Assembly (NCBI GenBank): GCA_002412715.1
Contig: DHVP01000050.1
Location: forward strand, 1 to 25,162
DNA from: Deltaproteobacteria bacterium UBA5205
GTDB lineage: Bacteria > Desulfobacterota > Syntrophorhabdia > Syntrophorhabdales > Syntrophorhabdaceae
Direction: 5' to 3'
DNA length: 25,162 bases
The notes beneath the pieces were generated by a model. The model had not been told where the DNA came from and did not search any database. It saw nothing but the letters and a program-made list of their open reading frames with translations. Shown here in pieces: positions 1 through 7,545 of the stretch. The stretch's first letter is position 1. The number at the start of each line of letters is the position of its first letter. A program made the position numbers and the translations under genes.

Positions 1-1690
1 CGGGATGGATGGCGCTGCCGTCGAGAGGGTTCTTCCCGTCGCGGACGCGCAGGAATCCCGCGCACTGCTCGAATGCCTTGGGGCCGAGACGCTTGACCTT
101 GAGCAGCCCCTTGCGGTCCGCGAAAGGGCCGTTCTCGCGGCGATGCTCGACTATGTTTCCGGCCAGAACCGGGCCCAGGCCGGAAACGTGAGCCAGCAGT
201 TCGGGGCTGGCCGTGTTCACGTCCACGCCGACCTGATTGACACAGGACACGACCACGTCGCCAAGGCTCTTCTTCAGGGCCGTCTGGTCCACGTCGTGCT
301 GGTACTGCCCCACGCCGATGGACTTGGGATCGATCTTGACCAGCTCGGCCAGGGGGTCCGTGAGACGTCTGCCGATTGACACGGCACCCCTCACGGTTAC
401 GTCGTGATCGGGAAATTCGGCCCGCGCCGCCTCCGACGCGGAGTAGATCGACGCACCGCTTTCGTTGACGCTGATGACCTCTATGGCTTTCGGCAGGTCA
501 AGCCCTTTCAGGAACGATTCTGTCTCCCTGCCCGCCGTTCCGTTCCCGACGGCGATGGCCTCCACCTGGTACTTTCCGCAAAGCGCGATAACCTTACGGC
601 CGGCCTCATCAACCTCTTTCTTCGACGTATGGGGGTAGATCGTATCAAAGTGAAGCAGCTTACCCTGCCTGTCGAGGCAGACGATCTTGCACCCCGTCCT
701 GAATCCCGGGTCGATTGCAAGAACGTTTCTTTCCCCCAGCGGGGGGGCAAGAAGCAGTTGGCGAAGATTGTCCGCAAAGACCCTGATCGCCTCCTTGTCG
801 GCGCGTTCCTTCATGACGAGGCGGACTTCGGTTTCCATGGACGGGAAAAGGAGCCTCTGGTAGCTGTCTTCAAGTGCTCTCGTCACCTCGGCGGGCGCGG
901 GAGTATCGTTCGTGACGAAGTGTGCCTTCAGCCAGGCAAGCGCCTCTTCGTCGCAGCCTTCTATACGGAGGATCAGAAATCCTTCCTTCTCTGACCTCCT
1001 CATGGCCAGCACGCGGTGAGACGGAGCCTGTCTGACGGGTTCCTGCCACTCGTAATAGTCCCGGTATTTGACGGCTTCTTCTTCCTTGCCGGACACCACC
1101 TTCGAGGTGATAACCGCCTTCGTGAGCAAAAGGTCCCTCAGGGCTGCCCGCGCCGGCGCATCTTCGCTTATCCACTCCGCAATGATGTCGCGAGCTCCGG
1201 CAAGTGCATCCTCAGCGGACTCGACACCCTTTTCGGCATCGATGAAGGCAGAGGCTTCCCGGAGAGGATCGAAACCCGCAAGAGCGGTGCCGTCGCTTAT
1301 GTACAGCCGCTGCGCCAGAGGTTCCAGCCCTCTTTCCCTGGCAACGGTGGCCCGGGTCCTGCGCTTGGGACGGAAGGGCAGGTAGAGATCTTCGAGGACG
1401 GCGAGGGTTTGCGCCTCCTCGATGTTTTTCTTCAGATCGTCGGTGAGGAGCCCGCGTTCGTCGAGAGAGTGGAATATGGCCTCTCTGCGTTTGTCCAGTT
1501 CCGCCAGTTGTTCCAGACGGTCCCGTATGGCGCTGATCGCGACCTCGTCGAGGGACCCTGTCGCCTCCTTCCGGTATCGTGCAATAAAAGGGACCGTCGC
1601 GCCTTCGGCGAGGAGTGCCGCTGCTGCTTTTGTCCTCTCGCGCGTTATACTCAGTTCGTCCGCAATCTTTTCGATATGCTGAATGTTCAT
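1..1690 (-). CDS. tex: Tex-family RNA-binding transcription accessory protein, C-terminus beyond window
   Basis: The frame is open from an ATG at 1690 to the left edge, giving 563 residues. Tex proteins are usually about 700-780 residues, so the C-terminal S1 RNA-binding domain is outside the window. The N-terminus contains the Tex hallmark ATVPFIARYRKEATGSLDE and later EDLYLPFRPKRRTRAT. The YqgF/RNase H-like domain starts near residue 328 with IDPGFRTGCKI and includes NESGASIYSASE near 410. A helix-hairpin-helix region follows at VNTASPELLAHVSGLGPVLA, near residue 495. Tex is a cytoplasmic nucleic-acid-binding protein linked to transcription and translation processes; its exact role here cannot be read from the sequence. 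A GGAG lies 8 nt before the start. The gene is divergent from the PEBP gene and has its own promoter at 1730-1758. The family call is secure. Confidence 0.96.
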   Translation of the reverse strand, partial: MNIQHIEKIADELSITRERTKAAAALLAEGATVPFIARYRKEATGSLDEVAISAIRDRLEQLAELDKRREAIFHSLDERGLLTDDLKKNIEEAQTLAVLEDLYLPFRPKRRTRATVARERGLEPLAQRLYISDGTALAGFDPLREASAFIDAEKGVESAEDALAGARDIIAEWISEDAPARAALRDLLLTKAVITSKVVSGKEEEAVKYRDYYEWQEPVRQAPSHRVLAMRRSEKEGFLILRIEGCDEEALAWLKAHFVTNDTPAPAEVTRALEDSYQRLLFPSMETEVRLVMKERADKEAIRVFADNLRQLLLAPPLGERNVLAIDPGFRTGCKIVCLDRQGKLLHFDTIYPHTSKKEVDEAGRKVIALCGKYQVEAIAVGNGTAGRETESFLKGLDLPKAIEVISVNESGASIYSASEAARAEFPDHDVTVRGAVSIGRRLTDPLAELVKIDPKSIGVGQYQHDVDQTALKKSLGDVVVSCVNQVGVDVNTASPELLAHVSGLGPVLAGNIVEHRRENGPFADRKGLLKVKRLGPKAFEQCAGFLRVRDGKNPLDGSAIHP

Positions 1691-1729
1691 GTATGGTTCT
1701 CCGTCATCATCATGGGGTAGCAGAAATGT

Positions 1730-1758
1730 ACTATAACCGAACCGGGTGCGAAAGTGAA
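1730..1758 (-). promoter_or_regulatory. Predicted tex promoter
   Basis: On the minus strand, TTCACT (1758-1753) is followed by a 17-nt spacer and TATAGT (1735-1730). This is a plausible sigma-70-type promoter giving a leader of about 33 nt that carries the GGAG in front of tex. It was found by eye and matches 4/6 and 5/6 of consensus. Confidence 0.5.
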
Positions 1759-1781
1759 GAGGAATGCCGGGAGAGCCAATC

Positions 1782-1790
1782 TGCTATAAT
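1782..1790 (+). promoter_or_regulatory. Extended -10 promoter for the PEBP gene
   Basis: TGCTATAAT is a perfect -10 hexamer with the extended TGn element and no clear -35. It predicts transcription from about 1797 and a leader of about 30 nt containing GGGAGG at 1813-1818 before the ATG at 1827. It also rules out the longer reading frame that would start at 1764. Confidence 0.6.
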
Positions 1791-1826
1791 GTATTTATAC
1801 AGCATGCCGGCAGGGAGGTAGATCGA

Positions 1827-2354
1827 ATGAGATATCGAATACCGTTTGTCTGCCTGATGGCGGTCTTACTCTTCTTATCGGGAGCCGCCGGCAAGGAGGT
1901 TGCAAAAATGAGCACATTGACGATCACAAGTCCGGTGTTTAAGGACAACGGCAACATTCCGAAACAGTACACCTGTGACGGAAAGGACGTGAACCCACCC
2001 CTCCTTATCGAAAACATCCCCAGGGGAACAAAATCGCTGGCTCTGATCGTCGACGATCCCGATGCACCCGTAGGCATATGGGTCCACTGGGTCGTCTGGA
2101 ACATGGATCCGGGCACAAGTCAGATCAAGGAAAACTCGGTCCCGCCGGGTGCCATCCAGGGCCGGAACGATTTCAGAAAAACTAGCTACGGAGGACCATG
2201 CCCCCCGTCGGGCACACACAGGTATTTCTTCAAGGTCTATGCCCTCGATACCGTCCTCACCATCGGTGGGAATTCGACAAAACGTGACCTCGAAAGAGCG
2301 ATGCAGGGGCATATACTCGGCGAGGCTCAGACTGTTGGTCTCTATAAGAGGTAA
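1827..2354 (+). CDS. YbhB/PEBP-family (phosphatidylethanolamine-binding-like) protein with signal peptide
   Basis: This 175-residue protein belongs to the bacterial PEBP (YbhB/YbcL, RKIP-like) family. The family is a small ligand-binding fold whose bacterial substrate is mostly unknown. The conserved pocket motifs are visible: CDGKDVNPPL, DDPDAPVGIWVHWVVWNM, and GGPCPPSGTHRYFFKVYALD. The chosen ATG has GGGAGG upstream. It gives an N-terminus of basic residues followed by a hydrophobic run (FVCLMAVLLFLSGAAG), a likely Sec signal peptide, so export to the periplasm is predicted. Oddly, a second in-frame ATG at 1908 sits 7 nt after a near-perfect AAGGAGGT. It would yield a 148-residue cytoplasmic form beginning at the family's usual N-terminus. 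The gene lies upstream of the dodecin gene and divergent from tex. Confidence 0.93.
   Translation: MRYRIPFVCLMAVLLFLSGAAGKEVAKMSTLTITSPVFKDNGNIPKQYTCDGKDVNPPLLIENIPRGTKSLALIVDDPDAPVGIWVHWVVWNMDPGTSQIKENSVPPGAIQGRNDFRKTSYGGPCPPSGTHRYFFKVYALDTVLTIGGNSTKRDLERAMQGHILGEAQTVGLYKR
1893..1910 (+). promoter_or_regulatory. Strong internal ribosome binding site and in-frame ATG inside the PEBP gene
   Basis: AAGGAGGT (1893-1900), a 7-nt spacer and ATG (1908-1910) lie in frame 27 codons after the upstream start. This is a better Shine-Dalgarno than the one at the upstream start. It would give a product lacking the signal peptide. Confidence 0.5.
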
Positions 2355-2391
2355 TTTGTCTCTCCACAGAGCCTCACGCGCCTTAAAACAG

Positions 2392-2419
2392 TTGACACTG
2401 TATACTCTACCCTGATAAC
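2392..2419 (+). promoter_or_regulatory. Possible dodecin promoter
   Basis: A perfect TTGACA (2392-2397) is followed by 16 nt and GATAAC (2414-2419). The -10 is weak (4/6), so this is tentative. It would let the dodecin gene be expressed separately from the PEBP gene. Confidence 0.35.
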
Positions 2420-2447
2420 CTTGATTAAAAAGGCACAAGGAGGATAT

Positions 2448-2663
2448 ATGAGGTCTGAGGGAAGAGTTGCACGTGTTACGGAAGTCATCGCAGGATCTCC
2501 CAAGAGCTTTGAAGACGCCGTCATAATCGGCTTCAGACGGGCTTCCAAGACTTTGCGGGGCATAACCGGTCTACGCGTAAAGGAACAGCGCGCGAGAGTT
2601 GAGGACGGCAAGATAATTGAATTCCGCGTCACCCTGGAAGTCATCTTTATCCTCGAAAGCTGA
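2448..2663 (+). CDS. Dodecin-family small flavin-binding-type protein
   Basis: This 71-residue protein has the length and beta-alpha-beta-beta pattern of dodecins, which assemble into hollow dodecamers and store or buffer flavins. Recognisable parts are the N-terminal strand RVARVTEVIAGSPKSFEDAV, the helix ending ASKTLRG, and the last strand VTLEVIFILES. The start was chosen at 2448 because AAGGAGG lies 4 nt upstream; the in-frame ATT at 2421 would add residues not found in the family. The flavin-stacking tryptophan of classical dodecins (motif LDWFEV) is replaced: the aligned stretch reads ITGLRV, with Gly41 at the Trp position. It therefore belongs to the Trp-lacking branch, and flavin binding is uncertain. 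Confidence 0.9.
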   Translation: MRSEGRVARVTEVIAGSPKSFEDAVIIGFRRASKTLRGITGLRVKEQRARVEDGKIIEFRVTLEVIFILES

Positions 2664-2696
2664 TAAAATACCGTAAAGAGTTACGAAGTGAAAAGT

Positions 2697-2735
2697 AAAG
2701 CGTAAGGCGTCGCAGCTTAAAACCTTACGCTTTTT
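2697..2735. terminator. Hairpin terminator between dodecin and MFS genes
   Basis: AAAGCGTAAGG (2697-2707) pairs with CCTTACGCTTT (2723-2733) across a 15-nt loop and ends in TTTTT on the plus strand. On the minus strand the sequence after the stem is also T-rich, so it may serve both converging transcripts. Confidence 0.75.
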
Positions 2736-2773
2736 GCTGTCTTACTCCTATATCCCCCCGTCATTCTCCTCCC

Positions 2774-3943
2774 CTACGTCTTGATTTTCGCGGGTAGGGC
2801 TGTGAGCAGGACAACTCCCGCTGCATTGAGGAGGCCGCAGAAGAGAAAAAGTATACTGTATCCCCATTGTGCAAGGATGAACCCCCCGGCAAGAGGCCCT
2901 GCGAAAAAACCTCCCTGCATCATGACCAACGAAAGATTCATATTGAGCCCTCTGAACCTGGCCTCCGACACATCGAAGAGAAGCGCCATCGTCAACGGAA
3001 TCCCCACTCCCCAGAGAACCCCGAAAGCGGCGCCCAGTGCCAGAAATGCCGCTGAACCGTGAATAAAAACCACAAGGACGTGGCAGACAGCCAGGATGGC
3101 CAGGCAAACCGCCGCTACGCGCGCCTTCCTCATCCTGTCGAAATACCGGCTGCCTGCAATTCTGACAACGATCATGGAGATCATGGCAACCGTAAAAAAG
3201 AAGCCGGGATTTTCTATTCCCTTCTCGGTCCCGAAGTCCTTAAGGAAGTAGAAAAGCGTCGTGTAGGCACTGTAAAAGACGAGATTTACCGCGAGCAGCA
3301 TCCTCACAGGAACCGCTTTGACGTTCTCGACAAGACTGCCAAGACCCGTGGCCCTTCCGGAATCCTCGCCACTGTCCGGCACCGACCGGATCAAAGCAAG
3401 GGGTATCAAGAAAAGGGTCATGAAACCGGCCGCCATAGTGACAATGGAGATAAAACCATAGGAGCGTCCCACGAGATAGACCACAACGGGCGGGATGAAC
3501 GCGTAGGGAATGAGCCTTGTGATAGAGATCAGCCCGATGGCCTCACCGCTTTTCCTCGACGGGATATGCGCGGCGAAAAGGGTCATCATCGCCGCAACGA
3601 GGACAGTGAAACCGCCCCCGTGCACGACCCGCACGCAGGCGATGGCCGTTGTCGTCGCGGCAAAGTTGTAAAGCCCAAGCGCTGCGACCATGACGCACAA
3701 GCCGGCCGCGGCCACTTTTTTTGCATTCCCACTATGGAGATAGGGACTCAGCAGGGGCTGCAAAATGATGCCCGTAATGGCATCGGCACCAAGGAGAAAC
3801 CCGTGCCATCGAGGATCGATGTTTAGTGAAAGAAGATAGGTGTGGAATTGAAAGAAAAGGGCCATCGTCGCTGACGCGCAACCGAGGACAATGTTCAGGA
3901 GAACAAATTCCCGGGTGAAAATGGCAGGGCCGCGTGTTGTCAT
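2774..3943 (-). CDS. Major facilitator superfamily transporter
   Basis: This 389-residue, strongly hydrophobic protein has about twelve predicted membrane helices in two halves, separated by a hydrophilic loop near SVPDSGEDSGRATGLGSLVE. That is the size and layout of an inner-membrane MFS permease, though the substrate cannot be read. Typical elements are the loop after helix 2 (SPYLHSGNAKKVAAAG) and a symmetric repeat in the second half (SRYFDRMRKARVAAV). The ATG overlaps the stop of the FAD-subunit gene as ATGA, and the gene is last in the six-gene operon. Its substrate is therefore probably the compound handled by the molybdenum hydroxylase, or a product of it. The gene ends 39 nt from the shared terminator. 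Confidence 0.9.
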   Translation of the reverse strand: MTTRGPAIFTREFVLLNIVLGCASATMALFFQFHTYLLSLNIDPRWHGFLLGADAITGIILQPLLSPYLHSGNAKKVAAAGLCVMVAALGLYNFAATTTAIACVRVVHGGGFTVLVAAMMTLFAAHIPSRKSGEAIGLISITRLIPYAFIPPVVVYLVGRSYGFISIVTMAAGFMTLFLIPLALIRSVPDSGEDSGRATGLGSLVENVKAVPVRMLLAVNLVFYSAYTTLFYFLKDFGTEKGIENPGFFFTVAMISMIVVRIAGSRYFDRMRKARVAAVCLAILAVCHVLVVFIHGSAAFLALGAAFGVLWGVGIPLTMALLFDVSEARFRGLNMNLSLVMMQGGFFAGPLAGGFILAQWGYSILFLFCGLLNAAGVVLLTALPAKIKT

Positions 3944-4791
3944 CGGACGGCGGCCCTTGCGCCTTCGAGACGCATGAGAAGATTGCCGGCCACGGTCCTT
4001 CGGTATTCCTCCGACGCCCGCACGTCGCTGATCGGGGACACTCCTTCACGGACGAGAGCCGCCGCCGCCCCAAGGGTCTCTTCGTTCAGAGGCTTACCCG
4101 CGAAAAAAGCATCAAGCGCCTGAGAGGTAAAAACCTTCGGTGCTACGCTCCCAAGCGCGCATCGTGCCCTTACGACACTTCCAGCCCCATCGAGATGGGC
4201 CGCAAACGCCATGCTGGCCACGCTGATCGCCATGGCCTTTCGTTGTCCCACTTTCTCGAAATGGTGGAAATTGAAACCCTGATCTTTGTCGATCCAGACC
4301 GCCGCGAGGACCTCGCCCGGCTCAAGGGCCGTAAGGCCGGGGCCCGAAATGAATCTGCCAAGCGGCATTCGCCGCTGCCCCTTTGCCGAGTGCAGCTCGA
4401 CCTCGGCGTCAAGAACGTAAAGCGCCGGCAGGCTGTCACCCGCCGGAGACGCCGTACAGATGTTGCCGCCGATGGTCCCCATGTTCCTCACAGCCGGGGC
4501 TCCTATGTGCCGTACCGCTTCCCTCAGGATAGGAAAACGTTCCGTGATGAGACCTCCTGCCATGAGTTCGCCATGTGTCGTACAGGCCCCGATCCGGACA
4601 GCGCCATCCGATTCGGATATTCCGCTGAGACCCTCAACCCTTTCAAGACAGACCAATGACCCCTCATTCCTTCTGACGGCAGACGACCTGACCAGAAGAT
4701 CGGTACCGCCGGCAAACAACCTCGCCGAGGGCTCACGGGAGAGTATCTCGAAGACCGTCTCTAAAGTCGCTGGAAGATAGACCCTACCCAC
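3940..4791 (-). CDS. FAD-binding (medium, CoxM/XdhB-like) subunit of molybdenum hydroxylase
   Basis: This is the electron-transfer subunit that carries FAD in xanthine dehydrogenase/CO dehydrogenase-family enzymes. Both FAD motifs are present: AGGTDLLV (residues 27-34) and TIGGNICTASPAGD (106-119). The start was placed at GTG 4791. This gives 283 residues, the usual size, begins with the family-like VGRVYLPATLETVF, and has GAGGG 8 nt upstream. The start overlaps the stop of the 2Fe-2S gene by 8 nt. An ATG at 4887 would add 32 non-homologous residues inside that gene. The protein lacks the extra 4Fe-4S insertion of 4-hydroxybenzoyl-CoA reductase beta subunits. It is expected to work in the cytoplasm with the two subunits encoded just upstream. 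Confidence 0.93.
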   Translation of the reverse strand: MGRVYLPATLETVFEILSREPSARLFAGGTDLLVRSSAVRRNEGSLVCLERVEGLSGISESDGAVRIGACTTHGELMAGGLITERFPILREAVRHIGAPAVRNMGTIGGNICTASPAGDSLPALYVLDAEVELHSAKGQRRMPLGRFISGPGLTALEPGEVLAAVWIDKDQGFNFHHFEKVGQRKAMAISVASMAFAAHLDGAGSVVRARCALGSVAPKVFTSQALDAFFAGKPLNEETLGAAAALVREGVSPISDVRASEEYRRTVAGNLLMRLEGARAAVR

Positions 4792-5269
4792 CGGAATGAC
4801 CCTCGCGCATCTTCCGGGCTGCATCTTCCACGGCATCAACGATCTTCTGGTAACCGGTGCACCGGCAGATGTTCCCGCCGATGGCATCGCGAACCTCTTC
4901 CCGGGTGGGTGCGGGGTTTGCAGTCAGAAGACCAACGGCCGCGATCACCATGCCGGGCGTGCAAAACCCGCACTGGACGGCACCGTATTCGATGAATGAT
5001 TGCTGCACGGGATGAAGCTCCTGCCGACGAGCGATGCCTTCGATGGTGACGATCTTTTTCCCTTCAAGCTGGGCCGCCGTCATGAGACAGGAAAGCTTGA
5101 CAGTGTCATCGACAAGGACAGAGCAGGCACCGCATTCACCCTCACCGCACCCCTCCTTTGTCCCGGTGAGACCGAGATCCTGCCGCAGAACATCGACGGC
5201 CCTCAGTGCCGGGTCCGTCTCGATGGATACCTCGGAACCATTGAGGATGAAGGTGATCTTCCGCTTCAC
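4784..5269 (-). CDS. 2Fe-2S (small, CoxS/XdhC-type) subunit of molybdenum hydroxylase
   Basis: This 161-residue iron-sulfur subunit shuttles electrons from the molybdenum centre to FAD. The plant-ferredoxin-type cluster ligands are Cys41, Cys46, Cys49 (GCGEGECGACS) and Cys61. The second cluster, in the helical domain, uses Cys100, Cys103 (QCGFCTPGM), Cys135 and Cys137 (NICRCTGY). All eight ligands are intact. The start is GTG at 5269, overlapping the TGA of the Mo-subunit gene as GTGA, which implies translational coupling. The gene lies between the Mo and FAD subunit genes. Confidence 0.97.
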   Translation of the reverse strand: MKRKITFILNGSEVSIETDPALRAVDVLRQDLGLTGTKEGCGEGECGACSVLVDDTVKLSCLMTAAQLEGKKIVTIEGIARRQELHPVQQSFIEYGAVQCGFCTPGMVIAAVGLLTANPAPTREEVRDAIGGNICRCTGYQKIVDAVEDAARKMREGHSGG

Positions 5270-7545
5270 CGTTCGTCCTCCCTTTCTCCAAGCGCTGATA
5301 ATACCCGTTCCCGGGTAAGCGGCGACCTCGTTATCCGCACCCCGCAGGCATCATGGAAAGCATTGGCAATGGCCGGCAGGCATCCGCTGATCACCACTTC
5401 TCCGAGCCCTTTCATCCCGTAAGGGCCCGTCTTCTCCTCGGTTTCGACAGCGATGGAGATCATGTCGGGCAGGTCGACCGATGTAGGCACGATATACGTC
5501 GCCAGATCGCCTGTCTCCTGTCGGCCTTCTCTCACCAGGTAGTCTTCCATCAGGGCAAAGCCGATACCCTGCGCGATCGAACCCTGGACCTGCTGGTCAT
5601 AGACACAGCGATTCATGACCTTCCCCGCATCGGTGACGGCCACGTAGTCGACGACATCGATCTTTCCCGTCAGGATGTCCACCTCGATTCGGGCGAGATG
5701 CGCGCCGTAGGAAAAGATGACATGGGCGCCAAGATATAGTACAGCGAGGGTACTGTCATCATGAGGGGCCCGGAAATAACCTTTTTGCGAACGGTCCGCA
5801 TCATCGATAAGGCCGGCTATGTCGGAAAGGGGAATGAATCGGCCCGATTCCTTGACCCTCACCCTGCCCGGGAGAAGTTCAACAGCATCGATATCGTCAT
5901 ACCCTGAAGATCGGGCGGCACACCGGAGGATCGTCTCTTTAAGGACGACCGCCGCCTCTATGACGGCATTCCCGAAGGTGTAGGTAGTGCGGCTAGCGGA
6001 TGATGAACCGGAAGGCAGATCGTGGTTCGTATCGGGTTGAAGAAGTTCGATTGCGGCCGCGTCCTGATCGAGTATTGCCGCGGCTATCCTCGCATAGGTG
6101 CTTGAGTTTCCCTGTCCCATATCGCTGACGCCCGAATAGAGCCGGAACGTCCCGTCTTTTTTCAGTTTCAGCCTGGCGGTCGCCTGATCCGGAACCGCCG
6201 CCGGATATCCCATGGCGTGGCTCATGCAGCCGATGCCGCATCCGCGCCTTTTCCATTTCGGTGCCGATGCCTTCCATGCCTGCCGGTCTTTCCACAGGGG
6301 GTGTTCCAGCAGCTCCCCGATACACTCGAGGAACCCCGTGGAATGGGTGAGCTCGATGTCCAGGCAATTCCTGTCGCCCTGTCGCAACGCATTGTGGCGA
6401 CGCAGTTCGAGAGGATCCATTGACAGCTTTTCGGCAACAGTATCGACGGCCTGTTCCATACCTGCCGTAACCTGCGGGACACCGAAACCCCTGAAGGGAC
6501 CCCCGACAGGGTTGTTGGTATAGGCACAATATCCCTCGATGCGTACATTCGGGATCCGGTACGCCGACCCGGCATGCTCCACCGCCATTGTCATGATCTC
6601 CCCTGCCAGGCCGGCATACGCCCCTGCATCGAAGTAGAGCCTGCACGACAGCGCGTGGAAAGTTCCGTCTCTCTTCGCCCCCAGACGGAAATACATCCTG
6701 GATGGGAGCCTTTTCACCCCTGCAAGAAAGCTCTCGCGCCTGTCCCACCACATCTTCACCGGCCTGCCGCCCGAACATAGCGCAGCGGCACCGAGAAGAC
6801 ACTGCACCGTAATCCCGTCTTTCCCCCCGAAGGCGCCGCCAAGGTAAGGGGCGATGACGCGCACTTTCTCCTCGCCGACTCCCAGGGCACTCGCGATCTC
6901 GCGCCTGTCGCGGTAAGGGCTCTGCGTCGACGCCACGATGGTGAGCACCCCCCGGTCATCCACGCGGGCCCACCCCGCCTCGGTTTCGAGATAGGCATGT
7001 TCCTGCCGCGAGGTCTCGAAGACGCCCTCGGCGACGGCATCGCATGCGCCGAAGGCGGCGTCCGGGTCCCCTTTGCAGAGACTGACGGCCCTCATGAGAT
7101 TCCCGCCATCGTTGTCTTCGTGAACCCTCGGCGCACCGTCTTTCAGCGCCTCTTCGGCGTCGAAGATGCACGGCAGGGGTTCGTGATCGACGGTGATGAG
7201 GTCGAGTGCCGCAGAGAGGATTTCCTTGCTCTCCGCAAGAACAAGGGCAACGGGATCACCGGCATAGCGAACAATTGCGTCGACCAGAACCGGCTGGTGG
7301 TTCCTTACGATGCCGACCCTGTTCGACCCGGCCACATCACGAAATGTCAGCACGCGAAAAACACCCGGAAGGGCCTCTGCAGCGTCCGTGTGAACGGCAA
7401 GGAGCCGGGCGTGGGGAATCATCGCCCTCTTCGCGCCGGCCCAGAGGAATTTCTCCGGATAGTAGTCGGCGGAATACCGTTCGCTGCCTGTAACCTTCGA
7501 AAGGGCATCGAGGCGCGGTCCGTCAAGAGCCGATTTTTTCCTCAT
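5266..7545 (-). CDS. Molybdopterin-binding catalytic subunit, xanthine dehydrogenase family hydroxylase
   Basis: This 759-residue catalytic subunit carries molybdopterin cofactor. Such enzymes hydroxylate carbons of N-heterocycles or aldehydes using water. Visible motifs are QEHAYLE (181-187), GGAFGGKDG (236-244), PFRGFGVPQ (350-358), MGQG (476-479), SASRTTYTFGNAV (516-528) and KGLGE (712-716). Glu716 is at the position of the catalytic base. The AYxCSFR loop of true CO dehydrogenases is absent, so it is not form I CoxL. There is no signal peptide, so it acts in the cytoplasm. The ATG overlaps the aminotransferase stop (ATGA). The substrate is unknown; a purine, pyridine or related ring is an inference. 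No XdhC/MobA-like maturation gene accompanies it here. Confidence 0.93.
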   Translation of the reverse strand: MRKKSALDGPRLDALSKVTGSERYSADYYPEKFLWAGAKRAMIPHARLLAVHTDAAEALPGVFRVLTFRDVAGSNRVGIVRNHQPVLVDAIVRYAGDPVALVLAESKEILSAALDLITVDHEPLPCIFDAEEALKDGAPRVHEDNDGGNLMRAVSLCKGDPDAAFGACDAVAEGVFETSRQEHAYLETEAGWARVDDRGVLTIVASTQSPYRDRREIASALGVGEEKVRVIAPYLGGAFGGKDGITVQCLLGAAALCSGGRPVKMWWDRRESFLAGVKRLPSRMYFRLGAKRDGTFHALSCRLYFDAGAYAGLAGEIMTMAVEHAGSAYRIPNVRIEGYCAYTNNPVGGPFRGFGVPQVTAGMEQAVDTVAEKLSMDPLELRRHNALRQGDRNCLDIELTHSTGFLECIGELLEHPLWKDRQAWKASAPKWKRRGCGIGCMSHAMGYPAAVPDQATARLKLKKDGTFRLYSGVSDMGQGNSSTYARIAAAILDQDAAAIELLQPDTNHDLPSGSSSASRTTYTFGNAVIEAAVVLKETILRCAARSSGYDDIDAVELLPGRVRVKESGRFIPLSDIAGLIDDADRSQKGYFRAPHDDSTLAVLYLGAHVIFSYGAHLARIEVDILTGKIDVVDYVAVTDAGKVMNRCVYDQQVQGSIAQGIGFALMEDYLVREGRQETGDLATYIVPTSVDLPDMISIAVETEEKTGPYGMKGLGEVVISGCLPAIANAFHDACGVRITRSPLTRERVLSALGEREDER

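Noticed and set aside
404..994. 196-codon plus-strand frame inside tex
   Set aside because: Antisense shadow of a well-conserved gene with no family resemblance of its own.
3940..4791. 4-hydroxybenzoyl-CoA reductase beta subunit
   Set aside because: At 283 residues it lacks the additional 4Fe-4S insertion typical of that subunit.
4792..4887. Upstream ATG extension of the FAD subunit
   Set aside because: The extra residues are out-of-frame translation of the 2Fe-2S gene; GTG 4791 has a ribosome site and fits the family start.
5266..7545. Aerobic CO dehydrogenase large subunit
   Set aside because: The AYxCSFR active-site loop is absent; motifs fit a general xanthine dehydrogenase-family hydroxylase.
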